Assembly: GCA_033398695.1 (NCBI GenBank)
Contig: CM065811.1
Span: 116,173,501 to 116,237,500, forward strand
From: Orobanche coerulescens
Lineage: Eukaryota > Streptophyta > Magnoliopsida > Lamiales > Orobanchaceae
Length of the DNA: 64,000 bases
Direction: 5' to 3'
Each line of letters opens with the position of its first letter. Positions within the stretch are counted from its first letter, which is position 1. This document shows positions 1-12,191 of this stretch, in pieces. Made by a program: the position numbers and the translations under genes. The notes beneath the pieces are model-generated. The model was not told where the DNA came from and did not search any database. It saw nothing but the letters and a program-made list of their open reading frames with translations.

Positions 1-367
1 TGTGCCATGAATCCCTCACACTTTTATCCAATTCCAAAATCAAGATTAGTGAACTACCCCGATTAAAATCAAACTAGTCAATCACACCCATTTCCTATGT
101 CAGGCCATACTTAAATCCCCAATACATGAACTTGATTCAATCACACAAATTTAGCCAAGGATAATTTTAAATATATTACATCACAGTTTCCAAATTCAAT
201 TAATCATTCCAAATCCAACTTCCCCAAACTTAAAATTAATTACACGACTCTAAAGAAATGAAGGAAAAGAAAAAAAAATAAAAGATAGTAAAAAGTCAAG
301 AGTAGGAATCACCGGGCTAATGAGGGAGAAGGTCTTCCAGCTGCTCGGTAAAACGATCCACCTTAAC
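1..367. other. AT-rich stretch without recognised gene
   Basis: No coding region, RNA gene or clear repeat boundary is visible. The stretch is AT-rich and becomes purine-rich near 255-300. If the neighbouring antisense ORF belongs to a Tat-type retrotransposon, this would be its spacer between pol and that ORF, but nothing here proves it. Confidence 0.5.
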
Positions 368-1706
368 TTAAAGTGCGCGCTGCCCCTCATCAAGCTGCTC
401 GATCCGACACCTCAGCTCGGCCTCCGTAGCCGAATCTCCTGCTCGGCTTGTGCTTGCGCCGTCTGCCTGCACCCTTGCCCCCGAGCTGTCCGAAGGAATG
501 GCTGGGAAGCTCCTGTGCAACATCTTTAAATTTTTCTCCTCCCATGGAGAAGTATAATCGGTGTTAGGTAGAGCTATCGTCTCGTCTGCTGAAATTCGCC
601 ACTTAAAAATTCTTCTACTTCTTTCCAAAACGCCCATTTTTGTAAGGAGAGTTTTGTCCAATTTTTCCACTGCCCCAACCGGAAACCGACCGCTGAAGTC
701 AGCCCCGGCGTGCCAAGCTATTGTCGTGACAAAACCTCCCATTACGATCGAGTTCTTCGTGAGATCTTCCCCCAATGAACAGCATTAACAAATCCTTAAC
801 ACACTTCACCTTTTTTCTGAAAACCATCGCATATATCATCTGCAACTCAAAAATCCGCACCACATTCCGATTTGAATATCTCCCGGTGACCGTATATTCC
901 ATAAGGCGTTGAACGTAACGGATCACCGGGTTACGAATGACGGTGGCCTTAGTTTTTCCGGCGATAAATGGACCGGCATCATTTGTAATCATTTGCCAAA
1001 TCGCATTTTTGGGTGGCATGTCATCTTCATCCTCGGGGTCGGCAGTCAGCCCAAGTGCTCGACCGAATTGCTCGACCCCCCAGCTATAACCTCTACCATT
1101 TAAACGAAAATAAAAGGTCCCTTTTTTTTTCCAAATCCCCTTCCCAAATTGAGCTGAAAAATTCATAGGTCAGGTCTTCATAAACTTCCCAATTCCCGGT
1201 TGCCAACCTCTCCCATCCCAGTACATTTAGCACGTCATAACATCATCATACAAACCCAACTGTCACAAAATAATTTCATCAAGATAGACCGACGGGATTA
1301 CCTTTCGTTCCGTGAGTTTGCGGTAGCGTGTAACCTGTCTGGGGGATCCAAAGGCGACGTTGTATCGGTTCGACAGCCCGAGGAGACTCTTGCGTTTCTC
1401 TCTCACTAGAGGTGGGGCTGGGCTCTCGGCTTGTGCGAAGTCGTGCTGCTGCTCGGCATCAGCCTCATTTTCTTGTTCGGCCGTAGGTTGCGGGTTGTCC
1501 TCTGGTTCGCGATCGGTCGGCTGTGAGGGTTCCGAACCAGTTCCATCGATTGCTCCGGGGCTCAATTGCTCCGCTCCGTACCATGTGAGTAATAAAGGGA
1601 TTTGCGGTGGTAGCTGATAGATAATTCTGGGGGCCAATTCATCGCACGACGGCGCGTTTGACGAAGGCAGAGATGGCGGCGGCGTTGGTTCGTTGATAAC
1701 ACTCAT
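368..1706 (-). pseudogene. Athila/Tat-type accessory ORF, antisense, frameshifted
   Basis: Three consecutive minus-strand reading blocks together look like one plant retrotransposon accessory protein. The N-terminal block (1706-1263, 147 aa) is proline- and acid-rich and low complexity. The middle block (1166-699, 155 aa) has the conserved part, with tryptophans, an RNPVIRYVQRLM-like segment and a following FELQMIYAM segment, resembling the ATHILA ORF-1 / putative plant transposon protein families. The C-terminal block (775-368) is polar. Frame changes near 1200 and in the 699-775 overlap break it. The adjacent LTR (1707-2711) reads on the opposite strand, so the ORF is antisense to its presumed element, as described for extra antisense ORFs in Tat elements (Grande, Retand). 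Family assignment is from memory of sequence style. An env-like sense ORF of a separate minus-strand Athila element is the alternative. Confidence 0.5.
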
Positions 1707-1954
1707 TTTTACACATATTTTTGCAAAGCTTTTCCGGATTTTAAGATCCTAAAATGTGTAGAATTGTGTCGTTTGTGCTCATATTGTGTTTATTGGACTC
1801 GATCACGCTTGGGTGCGTTTTATTGATTTTATAGGTATTTTACGGCCATTAATCAAGCAAGAACGAAGTCTCAACCCCCCAATACATATCAAGTAATGCG
1901 GAAACGAAAGATCGAGCCGAAAAAGAAGGAAAAACGGAGTCAAAACGGACCAAC

Positions 1955-2079
1955 ACGGACTCGGCCGTGTCATTTGACACGGGCCGTGTCACTTGCTCGA
2001 CCGTGTCATTTGACACGGTCGGGTTGCCTGTCCAGAAACATTTGCACAATCTAGAACACTATGACACGGTCCGTGTCAC
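1955..2079. repeat. GACACGG/CCGTGTC inverted-repeat array
   Basis: Several copies of the arms GACACGG and CCGTGTC occur within 125 bp, some back to back (GACACGGGCCGTGTC, GACACGGTCCGTGTC), others separated by ATTT-type spacers. The same motif recurs in the gypsy G LTR remnant at about 14950-15095. It sits roughly 70 bp upstream of a TATA-like box in plus orientation. Confidence 0.7.
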
Positions 2080-2148
2080 TTTTCGGTGCAAAATCACTTT
2101 TTGACATTTTTGCAAGATTTGGACAAGAAAAGTTGGCACTTTTGGGTT

Positions 2149-2157
2149 GATAAAAGG
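2149..2157 (+). promoter_or_regulatory. TATA-like box of Tat-like LTR
   Basis: GATAAAAGG followed by GGCC lies downstream of the inverted-repeat array and upstream of a purine-rich transcribed-looking stretch. This is the same order seen in the other LTRs of the window. Functional use is inferred. Confidence 0.35.
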
Positions 2158-2711
2158 GGCCTTGGATCAGATTTTATGAGAATTCTGATTTGGAGAGATT
2201 GAGTGAGTTGGTAAGGGAAGAAAAACAAAAGATTTGAGAGGAAACTTACCAAAAAGAAGGAGATTTTGAAGGAACCAAGGAAGAACAAACCAAGAAGACT
2301 TGAAGGCTTGATCCGAGTCCACTCAAGACACCATCCGAGTTTTATCTTCTCCCTATCTTTTACTCATTTTGTTGTTTTATTTAGCATGAACTTGATGAAA
2401 ACATGATATTTATTGAGATTTCTTTCATTACCATGTCCGGCTAAACTTGTTAGATTCCGGGCATGGGAGTACGTTGATTCATATTGTTTTTGAGGGATTG
2501 ATGATTATATATATATATAGTGTGATTTGTTTATCGAATGCTTGGTTTTAATTCATTTTAGAACACTTGATCAACATTTTTACATGTTTAACTTAATTGC
2601 TCATAATTCGAGAGAAGATGACATTAATAGGTTTCGAGTATTTAACGTAGTAAATTACGAGATTGAGAAATCGGTAATGAACTATGATGATATTTAATCT
2701 TATGAACATTT

Positions 2712-2874
2712 TGTTGGAAATTGGTTTTAGAAAAATGAGTTCTAACTCAATTTAAAACCAATAATGATAAAATATTTAATTCTTGGGAATTTAATAATAA
2801 ATTGTGAATCTACGCTTCGAGAAGATGAACGTAGGATTTTATCTTTCTCAAAACCGAATCCGGTGAGTGAGAAA
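2712..2874 (+). repeat. copia-2a 5' LTR, left part (before copia-1)
   Basis: Starts with TGTTGGAAATT. It ends at the copia-1 insertion; 2870-2874 (AGAAA) is the left target-site copy. With 12197-12915 it gives an LTR of about 880 bp. The start is chosen because TGTTGGA matches TCCAACA at 12909-12915 in inverted orientation. Confidence 0.55.
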
Positions 2875-4732
2875 TGTTGGGATTCCGAAAATAAAATGAA
2901 ATACGCAGCGGAAATAAAAACGAATCCCAAACAGGATCGATCAAGTAACGTATATACGAAAAATAAATACGAAGATAAAGATCATACCCTTGAAGCCTTT
3001 GAAATAATTCTTCGTAAAATTGGATGACGATCACGAACCTCGTCCCGAACACGAAATCCCTTTGTTCCAAGCACCGAAAGTTCGAAGCCTCTACTTCACA
3101 CGCGTCGGAAGTTGCCCGGAAAAATTTCGACGAGACTCCGTTCTCCAAGAACACGGCTAGGGAACTCGTAGGAATTTTTCTCTCAATTTTTCTTAACTTT
3201 TATAACACCTCTAAGATGAAAATTATAGAAAAGAAAAAATTTCTCCTCCCTCACTTTACTCTCACGGCTGGACTCTCCAATGAATGAGTATGAGTTGTTT
3301 GTAGTTATCTCATCTCATCATTTATAATGTAATGATATATATATATTATAAAGGAATAATTATTCCTTTACAACTATCATTCACAATTATGTGGGAATCT
3401 CAACTCTAAGTGAGTTCCCACACACATGCAAGATCATGCCATGCCATGAGGAGTGGGTGGCCACAAGGAAGTTTCTAGAAAGCGAGCCGAGCCACTGCTC
3501 GTGTCTGACGTTCGTCAAACGACTCCGTTAAATACACTCCTTTTAATCATCAATGTATTTATATTAATTAATTAATCTAATTAATTAATTATATTAAATA
3601 CAAATATATATTTCTCTAAGAAATATAATTTATGAATTAAATTAATTACCCGAACTTAATTTAAATTCATAAGACCGATATTTGATTTATCGAATAAATC
3701 ATAATTAGATATCGAATATCTAATATTAATAGAGAGATAATAAATTCACATTTATCCATCAACGCTCCCGATGCGCGACTCGTAGGTCCGTCTCGGCATT
3801 GGGAGGAACCAATGAGTGCGGGCGGCACTTAGCCCGACTAGCGGGCCGCATTGTAAACCCCGATCGAGAACGAATGAAGGGATCATTCCAGAACCATTAT
3901 GTCGTGAATACTATATACGTATAGACCCTTCATCGATGTCCCGGTCAAGTCTTCGGGTCACGGTAAAGTCAAACCCTCATTGACTAAACTCTATACATGT
4001 GTTAATGCAAATCAAGACCAACTGATCAATAGTGTATCTAATACTACTATATCATAATGCTTTGGCCAAAGACTTATGATCTTATTTGCCATTAACCGTA
4101 TAGGACATTCGCCTGCTCACTAACAGGAGATAGAATCCTTTCTTGGCGTACAGTAAAGAATGCTACCTGCCCGTATAGTCCGCACTTCGAGGTCGACTCA
4201 GCAATTAAGCAAATGAGTCTAACTACTCTAATGACAAACTAAACGTCACAGGCACATCTTCTACTGAACCCTCAAGTCAAAGGTCCACGTATACTATCAC
4301 AACCTTTCGATTCGTCATCGACTCTCCGAGAGTGAATACCGTGTGACTGAATCGAGTATGAGTCGAGTTCGAGTATACTGGTCCCACCAATATACTTATA
4401 ACTATGCTATCAAGACATGCACATGTCCTAGCATTAGTTATACAAATCTTATTAAAAACTTAATGCCCATTTAAGTTTATTGACTTGCGAACGATTTACG
4501 TAAATAAACTTTAAACACTTCCAGTGCATTTTCTCTTATCCCATAATGAGAATGGAATGTTCAGTTTATTTACATGGACTTCACTTCAATGTTTACCAAG
4601 TCAAGAATGCAATTGAAATACAATAAACAGTGAATGAATCGAATTGCCTGTTTTAGTATGTATTCCAGAATTACAAGTACAATGCCCCTACTCTCTCATC
4701 CCCGAGTGGCATTCGAGGGCATATTCCTAACA
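2875..4732 (-). repeat. copia-1 3' LTR
   Basis: 1858-bp LTR beginning TGTTGGGATTCC and ending TTCCTAACA on the plus strand. It aligns with 10333-12191 along its whole length. Differences include substitutions and several 1-4 nt indels clustered in GC-rich spots (for example near 3490-3515 and 3790-3850). Includes AT-rich stretches with repeated ATTAATTA around 3555-3650. Confidence 0.93.
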
Positions 4733-4746
4733 ATCTCCCACTTGCA
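4733..4746 (-). promoter_or_regulatory. copia-1 polypurine tract
   Basis: Read on the minus strand this is GCAAGTGGGAGATT, immediately followed by the LTR start TGTTAGG. It is the plus-strand primer site for reverse transcription and fixes the element's orientation. Copia-3 has almost the same tract at 57835-57848. Confidence 0.9.
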
Positions 4747-4818
4747 CTCAATGCCACACATCATGATATCCAATACCCATGTTCTTGGATGTCTTTCCAA
4801 GACGGCTGAGATAATGGC

Positions 4819-7760
4819 TTAGTCGTGGTCAGAGACATTGTCTTCTGAGTCTACTCTTTCCAATGAAACATATCCTTTTTCCACCATCTCTCGAACGATG
4901 TGGTACTTTCTCTCTATATGCTTGGTGTTATGGTGAGCCCTCGGCTCCTTGGCTTGGGCGACAACTCCATCATTATCACAGAATAGTGATATAGGCAACT
5001 CCGCGTTAGGCACCACTTGAAGTTCTTGTATAAACTTCTGCATCCAAAATGCTTCTTTGCTAGCCTCTGAGGCAGCTTGATACTCTGCTTGGCAGGTGGA
5101 ATCTGCAGTAGCGGTTTGCTTGGAGCTTCTCCAAGATACTGCTCCTCCATTGAGAGTAAACAAATACCCAGATGTCGACTTAGAGTCGTCATTGTCTCCT
5201 TGAAAATCAGAATCGGTGAATCCAATCACCTTCAGTTCTCCACCACCATAAGTAAGAACTAAATCTCTAGTTCTTCTTAAGTACTTAAGAATGTTCTTTA
5301 CGGTACCCAATGTTCCCTTCCCGGGTTTGCTTGAAATCGACTTACCATACTCACAGCATAGGCTAAGTCTGGTCTCGTACACAACATAGCGTACATGAGG
5401 CTACCCACTGCCGAGGCATAGGGTACCTTACTCATCTCTCTCTTGTCTTCCTCACGTTGAGGACACATTTTCGTGATGAGATGAATTCCATGTCGCATGG
5501 GAAGGAACCCTCTTTTAGATTCATCCATCTTGAATCTTCTCAGGATTTTATCGATATAAAGGGCTTGGGAAAGTCCTATCATTCTTCGCGGTCTATCTCT
5601 GTAAAGACGGATCCGTAGAATATAGGAAGCTTCTCCCAAGTCTTTCATGGAGAACGTTTTAGAAAGCCAAGCTTTCACAGTGCTGAGCATTGCTATGTTA
5701 TTTCCTATAAGTAGAATATCATCTACATATAGTACTAAGAACGCAATGTTGCTCCCACTGATCTTTTTGTAAACACACGGTTCCTCCTCATTTCGTTCGA
5801 AGTCAAAGTCCTTAATCGCTTCGTCAAATCGAAGGTTCCAACTCCGAGAAGCTTGCTTGGACCATAAATGGCTCGTTGCGGCTTACACACTTTATGAATA
5901 TTAGCTTTGGACACAAAACCTTTAGGTACATTCCATATAGATTTCCTCCTCTAGGTATCCATTTAGAAAAGCCATTTTGACATCCATTTGCCATATTTCA
6001 TAATCATAATAGGCAGCAATGGCAAGCATCATGCGAATCGACTTTATCATAGCTACGGGCGAGAAGGTATCATGATAATCGATTCCTTCCCTTTGGGTAT
6101 AACCCTTTGCCACAAGCCTAGCCTTATAGGCATCAACCTTGCCATCCCCATCAGTCTTTCTCTTATAGATCCATTTATTTCCAATAGTCCTCATGCCAGT
6201 TGGAAGATCTACTAGAGTCCAGACCTGATTGGTATGCATCGAGTCTATCTCAGCTTCCATTGCTTCTTGCCATTTATCGGAGTCTACATCCACTATCGCT
6301 TGGTCATAGGTGACAGGTTCGTTTTCACTGCTATCAGGTGTGTCGTGGAGACCCAGTTCCTCGACATGTGTATAGCCATACCTCTCAGGTAAGTGAGATA
6401 CCCTATCAGACCTTCGAAGTGGAGGTTGTGTTACAATAGGTTCGGTTCTTGATCCCTGATCGGATGTCTCCTTAGGAGTTTCATTATGCTCTTCCAAAGA
6501 GATATTTCTACCCGAGCCACCTTCCTGAATGAATTCATCCTCAAGGAAGTGCGCTTGTAATGCCACAACGACCCTATGGTCTTCTGGCATGTAGAATAGA
6601 TAACCCATCGAGTCCTCTGGGTATCCTATGAAACGTCCTTTTATGGACCTCGCTTCCAGTTTCTCCACCTTAGCCTTTTTGACATAGGCTGGACATCCCC
6701 AAATCCTTATGTGATTAAGGCTTGGTTTCTTACCCTTCCACATCTCATGCGGAGTGATAGGAACAGATTTGGAAGGACATCTATTTAGGATATAGGCAGC
6801 GGTTAGTAAGGCATATCCCCACAGGTAAATAGGTAAATCAGTGTAATTTAACATGGAGCGAACCATGTCCAACAAAGTCCGATTTCTCCTTTCTGAAACA
6901 CCATTTAACTGTGGGGTTCCTGGAGGCGTGAATTGTGAAACTATTCCATGTTCCTTAAGGAACTCATCAAACTCGTGCTCATATATTCGCCACCTCGGTC
7001 CGACCAAGTGCTTTGATATGACATCCATTTTGTTTTTCAACTAGGGCCTTAAATTCTTTGAATTTAGCAAAGGCTTGATTTATGTTTCATTAAGTACACA
7101 ATCCCATACCTAGTATGATCATCGTGAACGTTATGAAATATTGATATCCGTCTCGGGCTACTTCTAAAGCACCACAAACATCGGTATGCACCAATCCAAG
7201 TTTATCGTGACCCTTTCAAAAGTCCTGTGAAGGGGAACTTAGTCATTTTGCCTCTAAGGCAAGATTCACAAGTTGGATAGGGTTCTACACCCAATGGACT
7301 TAAAAGTCCATCTTTTCCATTTTCTCGAACCTTGGTCGACCAACATGACCAAGTCTAAGGTGCCATTTAAGAGCTTGATTAGTATCTTGCCTACCACGTT
7401 TCCTAGTTATAGTGTTCACTGCTTTTATTTTGCATGTTCGGATGATATAAACCATTCAACAATGTATTTGTTCCAACCAATTTATTTCGAAAATAAATTT
7501 TACAACCGCCATTGCCAATGAAGAAACAAAATCCTTTCCGGTCCAAGACTGGAATGGATACAATGTTTTTATGCCCCTTGGGCAAAACAAGTACTTCATC
7601 TTATGTCAAAATAAAACGATTCTAAACCCGAAGGATTGATCCAATATCGGTTGCCTCGACACTTTGTCCGCTTCCAACGGTGATCATTATTTTTCCGGCT
7701 TCAAGTTTTCTACCGTTCCAGATCTGATTCATAGTACAAATGTGAGAAGTGGCACTGAAT
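4819..7760 (-). pseudogene. copia-1 pol (PR-IN-RT-RH), frameshifted
   Basis: Polyprotein for protease, integrase, reverse transcriptase and RNase H, in Ty1/copia order. Blocks seen: GAG-pre-integrase (7585-7403); the integrase end with the SERRNRTL motif (glutamate codon 6893-6891), running into the RT start with KARLVAKGY and DVKMAFLNG (7040-5922, 372 aa); the YVDD active site at 5729-5718; the RT end (5690-5298); and RNase H with TDSDFQGD, SSKQ and AEY motifs (5382-4819). At least four frame changes separate these blocks. The protease active-site block is not clearly readable near 7700-7800. A frame change near 4823 makes the last block end at 4816-4818, before the usual C-terminal tail, which can be read in another frame up to the PPT. 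No active product is expected. Confidence 0.88.
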
Positions 7761-8641
7761 CTAATCCATGAAGCGAGAATATCTGAGCGGAACAATTAGT
7801 TTCAAAACAAAAAGTTCCGTGCACTGATGCGCCATTAATCTTGGGACAAGTCCTTCGCGATGTGACTCACCGCATTCAAGGAATTTGTCCGTAGGTTTTG
7901 GACCGCCTACCTTTTGAACCTTTCGGGCCTTGCCCTTTCCTTTGCACCCCTTTCTTGGGTTTGTCTTGCTCGTAGGTCTTTTTTTCTTGTTCTTGGACCT
8001 CTTAGGCCCGGAAGAAATCACAAGAGCGACCTCTCTCGGTTTAGTCTTCATGTTAGATCGTGCCGTCACCGGTTTATTCATTAGCCCGACTAATGTGCAT
8101 GTAATTTCATTACGGTTGAAATTCATTACAAGCTGCGTGAAAGAGTCGGTAGAGATTGAAGGATGAGATCAATTTGAAGGGATAAATCCATATTAAAGTT
8201 GAGCACCTCGAGCCTCTCAATCATAGAGATCATCTTGAGGACGTGGTCTCCCACTTTCTCCCCTTCTTTCATCCTAGCACTGAACAACTGCTTTGATATC
8301 TCATATCTAGCAGTCCTACTGTGCTCTCCATAAAGTTCGGTCAAGTGTGCGAGAATCTGCCTAGCAGAAGTCATTTTCTCGTGCGCTCTCTGCAGCTCAT
8401 TAGTCATTGAGCCCATCATAAAACCACGGACTAGCACATCATCCTTGACCCATTTTTCATGGACGTCAATGTCTTCCTGATTACCCCTAGTCTGGATTGG
8501 AGTCGGTGGAATGTCCGCCTCCAAGACGTATCCCAGAGACTCCATACTGAGTACAATCATCAGATTCCGCAACCAGTCAACAAAGTTAGGGCCAGTTAGG
8601 AGATTCTTTTCAAGTAGTATTGCAAGTGGGTTTTTAGCCAT
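7761..8641 (-). pseudogene. copia-1 gag, frameshifted
   Basis: Capsid polyprotein with the UBN2/retrotran_gag domain. The start chosen is the ATG at 8641 (MAKNPLAILLEKN, then LTGPNFVDWLRNL), which matches usual copia gag starts better than the upstream in-frame ATG at 8683. The domain runs to about 8130 in one frame; the basic tail (KRSKNKKKRPTSKTNPRKG) and a damaged zinc knuckle (CGESHREG) continue in another frame at 8126-7761. A frame change lies near 8130 and a further one in the knuckle near 7850. Roughly 290 codons in total, a normal size for copia gag. Confidence 0.85.
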
Positions 8642-8683
8642 TTTAGAGAGATTCAATTTCGTTTTCTGCAAAGATTTAGACAA

Positions 8684-10313
8684 GATTAAATTAGTGACTT
8701 GTTTAATTATGACCGAGTATAGAACTTAAGGGCTTGTATAATTCTTGTCTCGGCTCCCACTAATTTTATCGGAATTATACACTCCCATGTTATAATCCGG
8801 AAATCATGATTAGAACGACTTCTTAGTGGTGATCAAGTTCTTTACAAATTTTAATAGACGCAACCTATCAGGTTTCTTGCCAATTAATTTCTGTAAAGTG
8901 TTGTCTAACACCAACCCGTCTAACAGATGATTTGATCTTCTTTTACCCCTAGTCTTCATGCCCTCAACCTATCAGGTTTCTTGGCAATCCAGACTATCTA
9001 AGTTGTTGACCATCAACGTCTATCAGTTTGACTATTGAATCTCACCCGGCAACCTATCAGGTTTCTAGGGGCGAAATTTATCACCAACCGAAGGCATCTA
9101 ATGCACTCAAGAATTTTTCAACCTCTACCAAATGTACTACCCCGATAACTCGGAAGCATAGCACACCAGCTCGGGTATCAATTTTCTACGAGTTTGATGG
9201 AGGGTAGGAAAACTCGTAACCTTTTTCAAACTTAGTCTGTTTGTAGTCGGGAGAATTTCGCGATTAATGTTACACTTTGCACATTAATGCAATTATACGC
9301 GTGTTTGTTGGTTTGTCAATCATTCAAAATGAAAAACAGAAAACAGTAACCTAGTTACTACCAACATATAGCTCATGGACCTAATTCCTAAGTACTGGGC
9401 CAAGCGAATGACCCAATAAAAAAAAATCTTCGATTCTTCGTCTTCTCGGCCGGTTGTCTTCGGTCTTCTTCATACCCAAAATAATAATTACATCATTGAA
9501 AAATTGCATCCTATACAAGTTTTTCTAGTAAATATAAATAGCTCAAAACGGCGTTTACAACCCAATCGAATCGAACAAATCAAAAAACTAAGTCCACGAG
9601 CTATATCACCATCACATAAGGATTCCATACAACATGTAATGGCAACGAAATTAAACAATTAATCTTTAATATAAATTAATCTAATTAATCTATAAATTAA
9701 TCTATTCAATTTCTACTATATTAATCCAATTAATATAAAATGGCATTAAAATTAAATAATCAATTAATATATTAATCCAATCAATATAAGATTAATCTAT
9801 TCAATTTTAATGGTATTAATCCAATTAATACTAATAATTGTCATTTTAATTCGTTCGAAATAATCCAGCCAAAATAATATTCTCGTTTAATTTATTTCCC
9901 TTAACACAAAAATATTCCAAATATTAATTTAGTCAAACTAAAATCCAATATAAATTTTGGGAAATAATTACAACGAAATATAAACTTAAAACGGAGTCCC
10001 GGATAATCCGGTTTTAGGCCCACTGCCCGATTCAAAATCGGGCCAAAAACCCGAGGGCTGCCGCCTGAAGTCATCGCCGCAGTGCCGATCATTCTCGGCC
10101 GTGGCGATACATGGCCGATCATGACCGATCATGCTCGTCGGGCAGTACAGCAAGGCCGCCAAAGACTTGCCGACACCTGTAAGCGACCGTTTCAAAAACG
10201 TGATGCTACAACGAACAATTTAAAATCTACGATTATTCCAAACATGATTCTAAATCATAATCATCATCCAAAAGCATTCAAAATGCACAAATAATCGTAT
10301 ATACGGTATCATT
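8684..10313 (-). other. copia-1 5' leader (untranslated)
   Basis: About 1.6 kb between primer site and gag with no supported coding sequence. It holds three copies of a 20-bp repeat (8861-9069), an AT-rich zone of ATTAATCTAATTAAT-like repeats (9650-9860), and a GC-rich zone with repeated CGATCATG-type words (10075-10145). Confidence 0.7.
8861..9069. repeat. three spaced copies of a 20-bp repeat in copia-1 leader
   Basis: CAACCTATCAGGTTTCTTG-like copies start at 8861, 8965 and 9050, with a partial copy near 9013. Each contains the short dyad CCTATCAGG. They lie 220-430 bp upstream of gag on the coding strand. Function unknown. Confidence 0.75.
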
Positions 10314-10331
10314 GATCTCGCTCCGATACCA
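10314..10331 (-). promoter_or_regulatory. copia-1 primer binding site (Met-type)
   Basis: On the minus strand TGGTATCGGAGCGAG starts one base after the 5' LTR end. It differs by one base from TGGTATCAGAGC, the usual complement of initiator Met-tRNA in plant elements. Confidence 0.85.
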
Positions 10332-10332
10332 C

Positions 10333-12191
10333 TGTTGGGATTCCGAAAATAAAACGAAATACGCAATGAAATAAAACGAATCCCAAACAGGATCGATCAA
10401 GTAACGTATATACGAAAAATAAATACGAAGATAAAGATCATACCCTTGAAGCCTTTGAAATAATTCTTCGTAAAATTGATGACGATCACGAACCTCGTCC
10501 CGAACACGAAATCCCTTTGTTCCAAGCACCGAAAGTTCAAGCCTCTACTTCACACGCGTCGGAAGTTGCCGGAAAATTTCGACGAGACTCCGTTCTCCAA
10601 GAACACGGCTAGGGAACTCGTAGGAATTTTTTCTCTCAATTTTTCTTAACTTTTATAACACCTCTAAGATGAAAATTATAGAAAAGAAAAATTTCTACTC
10701 CCTCACTTTACTCTCACTACTGGACTCTCCAATGAATGAGTATGAGTTGTTTGTAGTTATCTCATCTCATCATTTATAATGTAATGATATATATATATTA
10801 TAAAGGAATAATTATTCCTTTACAACTATCATTCACAATTATGTGGGAATCTCAACTCTAAGTGAGTTCCCACACACATGCAAGATCATGCCATGCCATG
10901 AGGAGTGGGTGGCCACAAGGAAGTTTCCTAGAAAGCGAGCCGAGCCACTCGGCTCGTGTGCGGACGTCACAAACGACTTCGTTAAATACACTCCTTTTAA
11001 TCATCAATGTATTTATATTAATTAATTAATCTAATTAATTAATTATATCAAATACAAATATATATTTCTCTAAGAAATATAATTTATGAATTAAATTAAT
11101 TACCCTAACTTAATTTAAATTTATAAGACCGATATTTGATTTATCCAATAAATCATAATTAGATATCGAATATCTAATATTAATAGAGAGATAATAAATT
11201 CACATTTATCCATCAACGCTCCCGATGCGCGACTCGTAGGTCCGTCTCACCGCATTGGGAGGAACCAATGAGTGCGGGCGGACTTAGCCAAATTAGCGGC
11301 CGCATCAGTAAACCCCGGCGAGAACGAATGAAGGGATCATTCCAGAACCATTATGTCGTGAATACTATATACGTATAGACCCTTCATCAGATGTCCCGGT
11401 CAAGTCTTCGGGTCACGGTAAAGTCAAACCCTACTGTTGACTAAACTCTATACATGTGTTAATGCAAATCAAGACCAACTGATCAATAGTGTATCTAATA
11501 CTACTATATCAGAATGCTTTGGCCAAAGACTTATGATCTTATTTGCCATTAACCGTATAGGACATTCGCCTGCTCACTAACAGGAGATAGAATCCTTTCT
11601 TGGCGTACAGTAAAGAATGCTACCTGCCCGTATAGTCCGCACTTCGAGGTCAACTCAGCAATTAAGCAAATGAGTCTAACTACTCTAATGACAAACTAAA
11701 CGTCACAGGCACATCTTCTACTGAACCCTCAAGTCAAAGGTCCACGTATACTATCACAAGCTTTCGATTCGTCATCGACTCTCCGAGAGTGAATACCGTG
11801 TGACTGAATCGAGTATGAGTCGAGTTCGAGTATACTGGTCCCACCAATATACTTATAACTATGCTATCAAGACATGCACATGTCCTAGCATTAGTTATAC
11901 AAATCTTATTAAAAAACTTAATGCCCATTTAAGTTTATTGACTTGCGAACGATTTACGTAAATAAACTTTAAACATTTCCAGTGCATTTTCTCTTATCCC
12001 ATAACGAGAATGGAATGTTCAGTTTATTTACATGGACTTCACTTCAATGTTTACCAAGTCAAGAATGCAATTGAAATACAATAAACAGTGAATGAATCGA
12101 ATTGCCTTTTTTATTATTTATTCCATAATTACAAGTACAATGCCCCTACTCTCTCATCCCCTGAGTGGCATTCGAGGGCATATTCCTAAGA
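10333..12191 (-). repeat. copia-1 5' LTR
   Basis: 1859 bp, homologous throughout to 2875-4732. The outer dinucleotide is GA instead of CA. Contains a GC-rich hairpin-like segment near 10936-10960 (CGAGCCGAG...CTCGGCTCG) that is partly deleted in the other copy. Confidence 0.93.

Larger units (their letters stand above)
1707..2711 (+). repeat. Tat/Athila-like LTR (plus orientation), borders uncertain
   Basis: The segment has the layout of a plant gypsy LTR: an inverted-repeat array (1955-2079), a TATA-like GATAAAAGG (2149-2157), a purine-rich leader-like part (2180-2300), and a segment at 2430-2475 (CATGTCCGGCTAAACTTG, then a CGGGCATGGGAGTACG-like part) typical of Tat/Athila U5 regions. A short (TA)n run lies near 2507-2519. 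The exact LTR start is not defined, and no TSD was found. The right limit is set by the start of copia-2a at 2712. A second TATA-like site in minus orientation (TATAAAAT near 1828-1835) means orientation is an inference. Confidence 0.45.
2875..12191 (-). mobile_element. copia-1: full-length Ty1/copia element with TSD AGAAA
   Basis: A complete 9.3-kb minus-strand element: LTRs 2875-4732 (3') and 10333-12191 (5'), PPT beside the left LTR, primer site beside the right LTR, and gag then pol between them. The target-site duplication AGAAA is perfect at 2870-2874 and 12192-12196. The LTR start on the coding strand, TGTTAGGAATATGCCC, is typical of plant copia elements. The outer end of the 5' LTR reads GA where the 3' LTR has CA, a terminal change consistent with post-insertion mutation. 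Gag and pol are frameshifted, so this copy is not autonomous. It sits inside the LTR of copia-2a. Confidence 0.92.
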
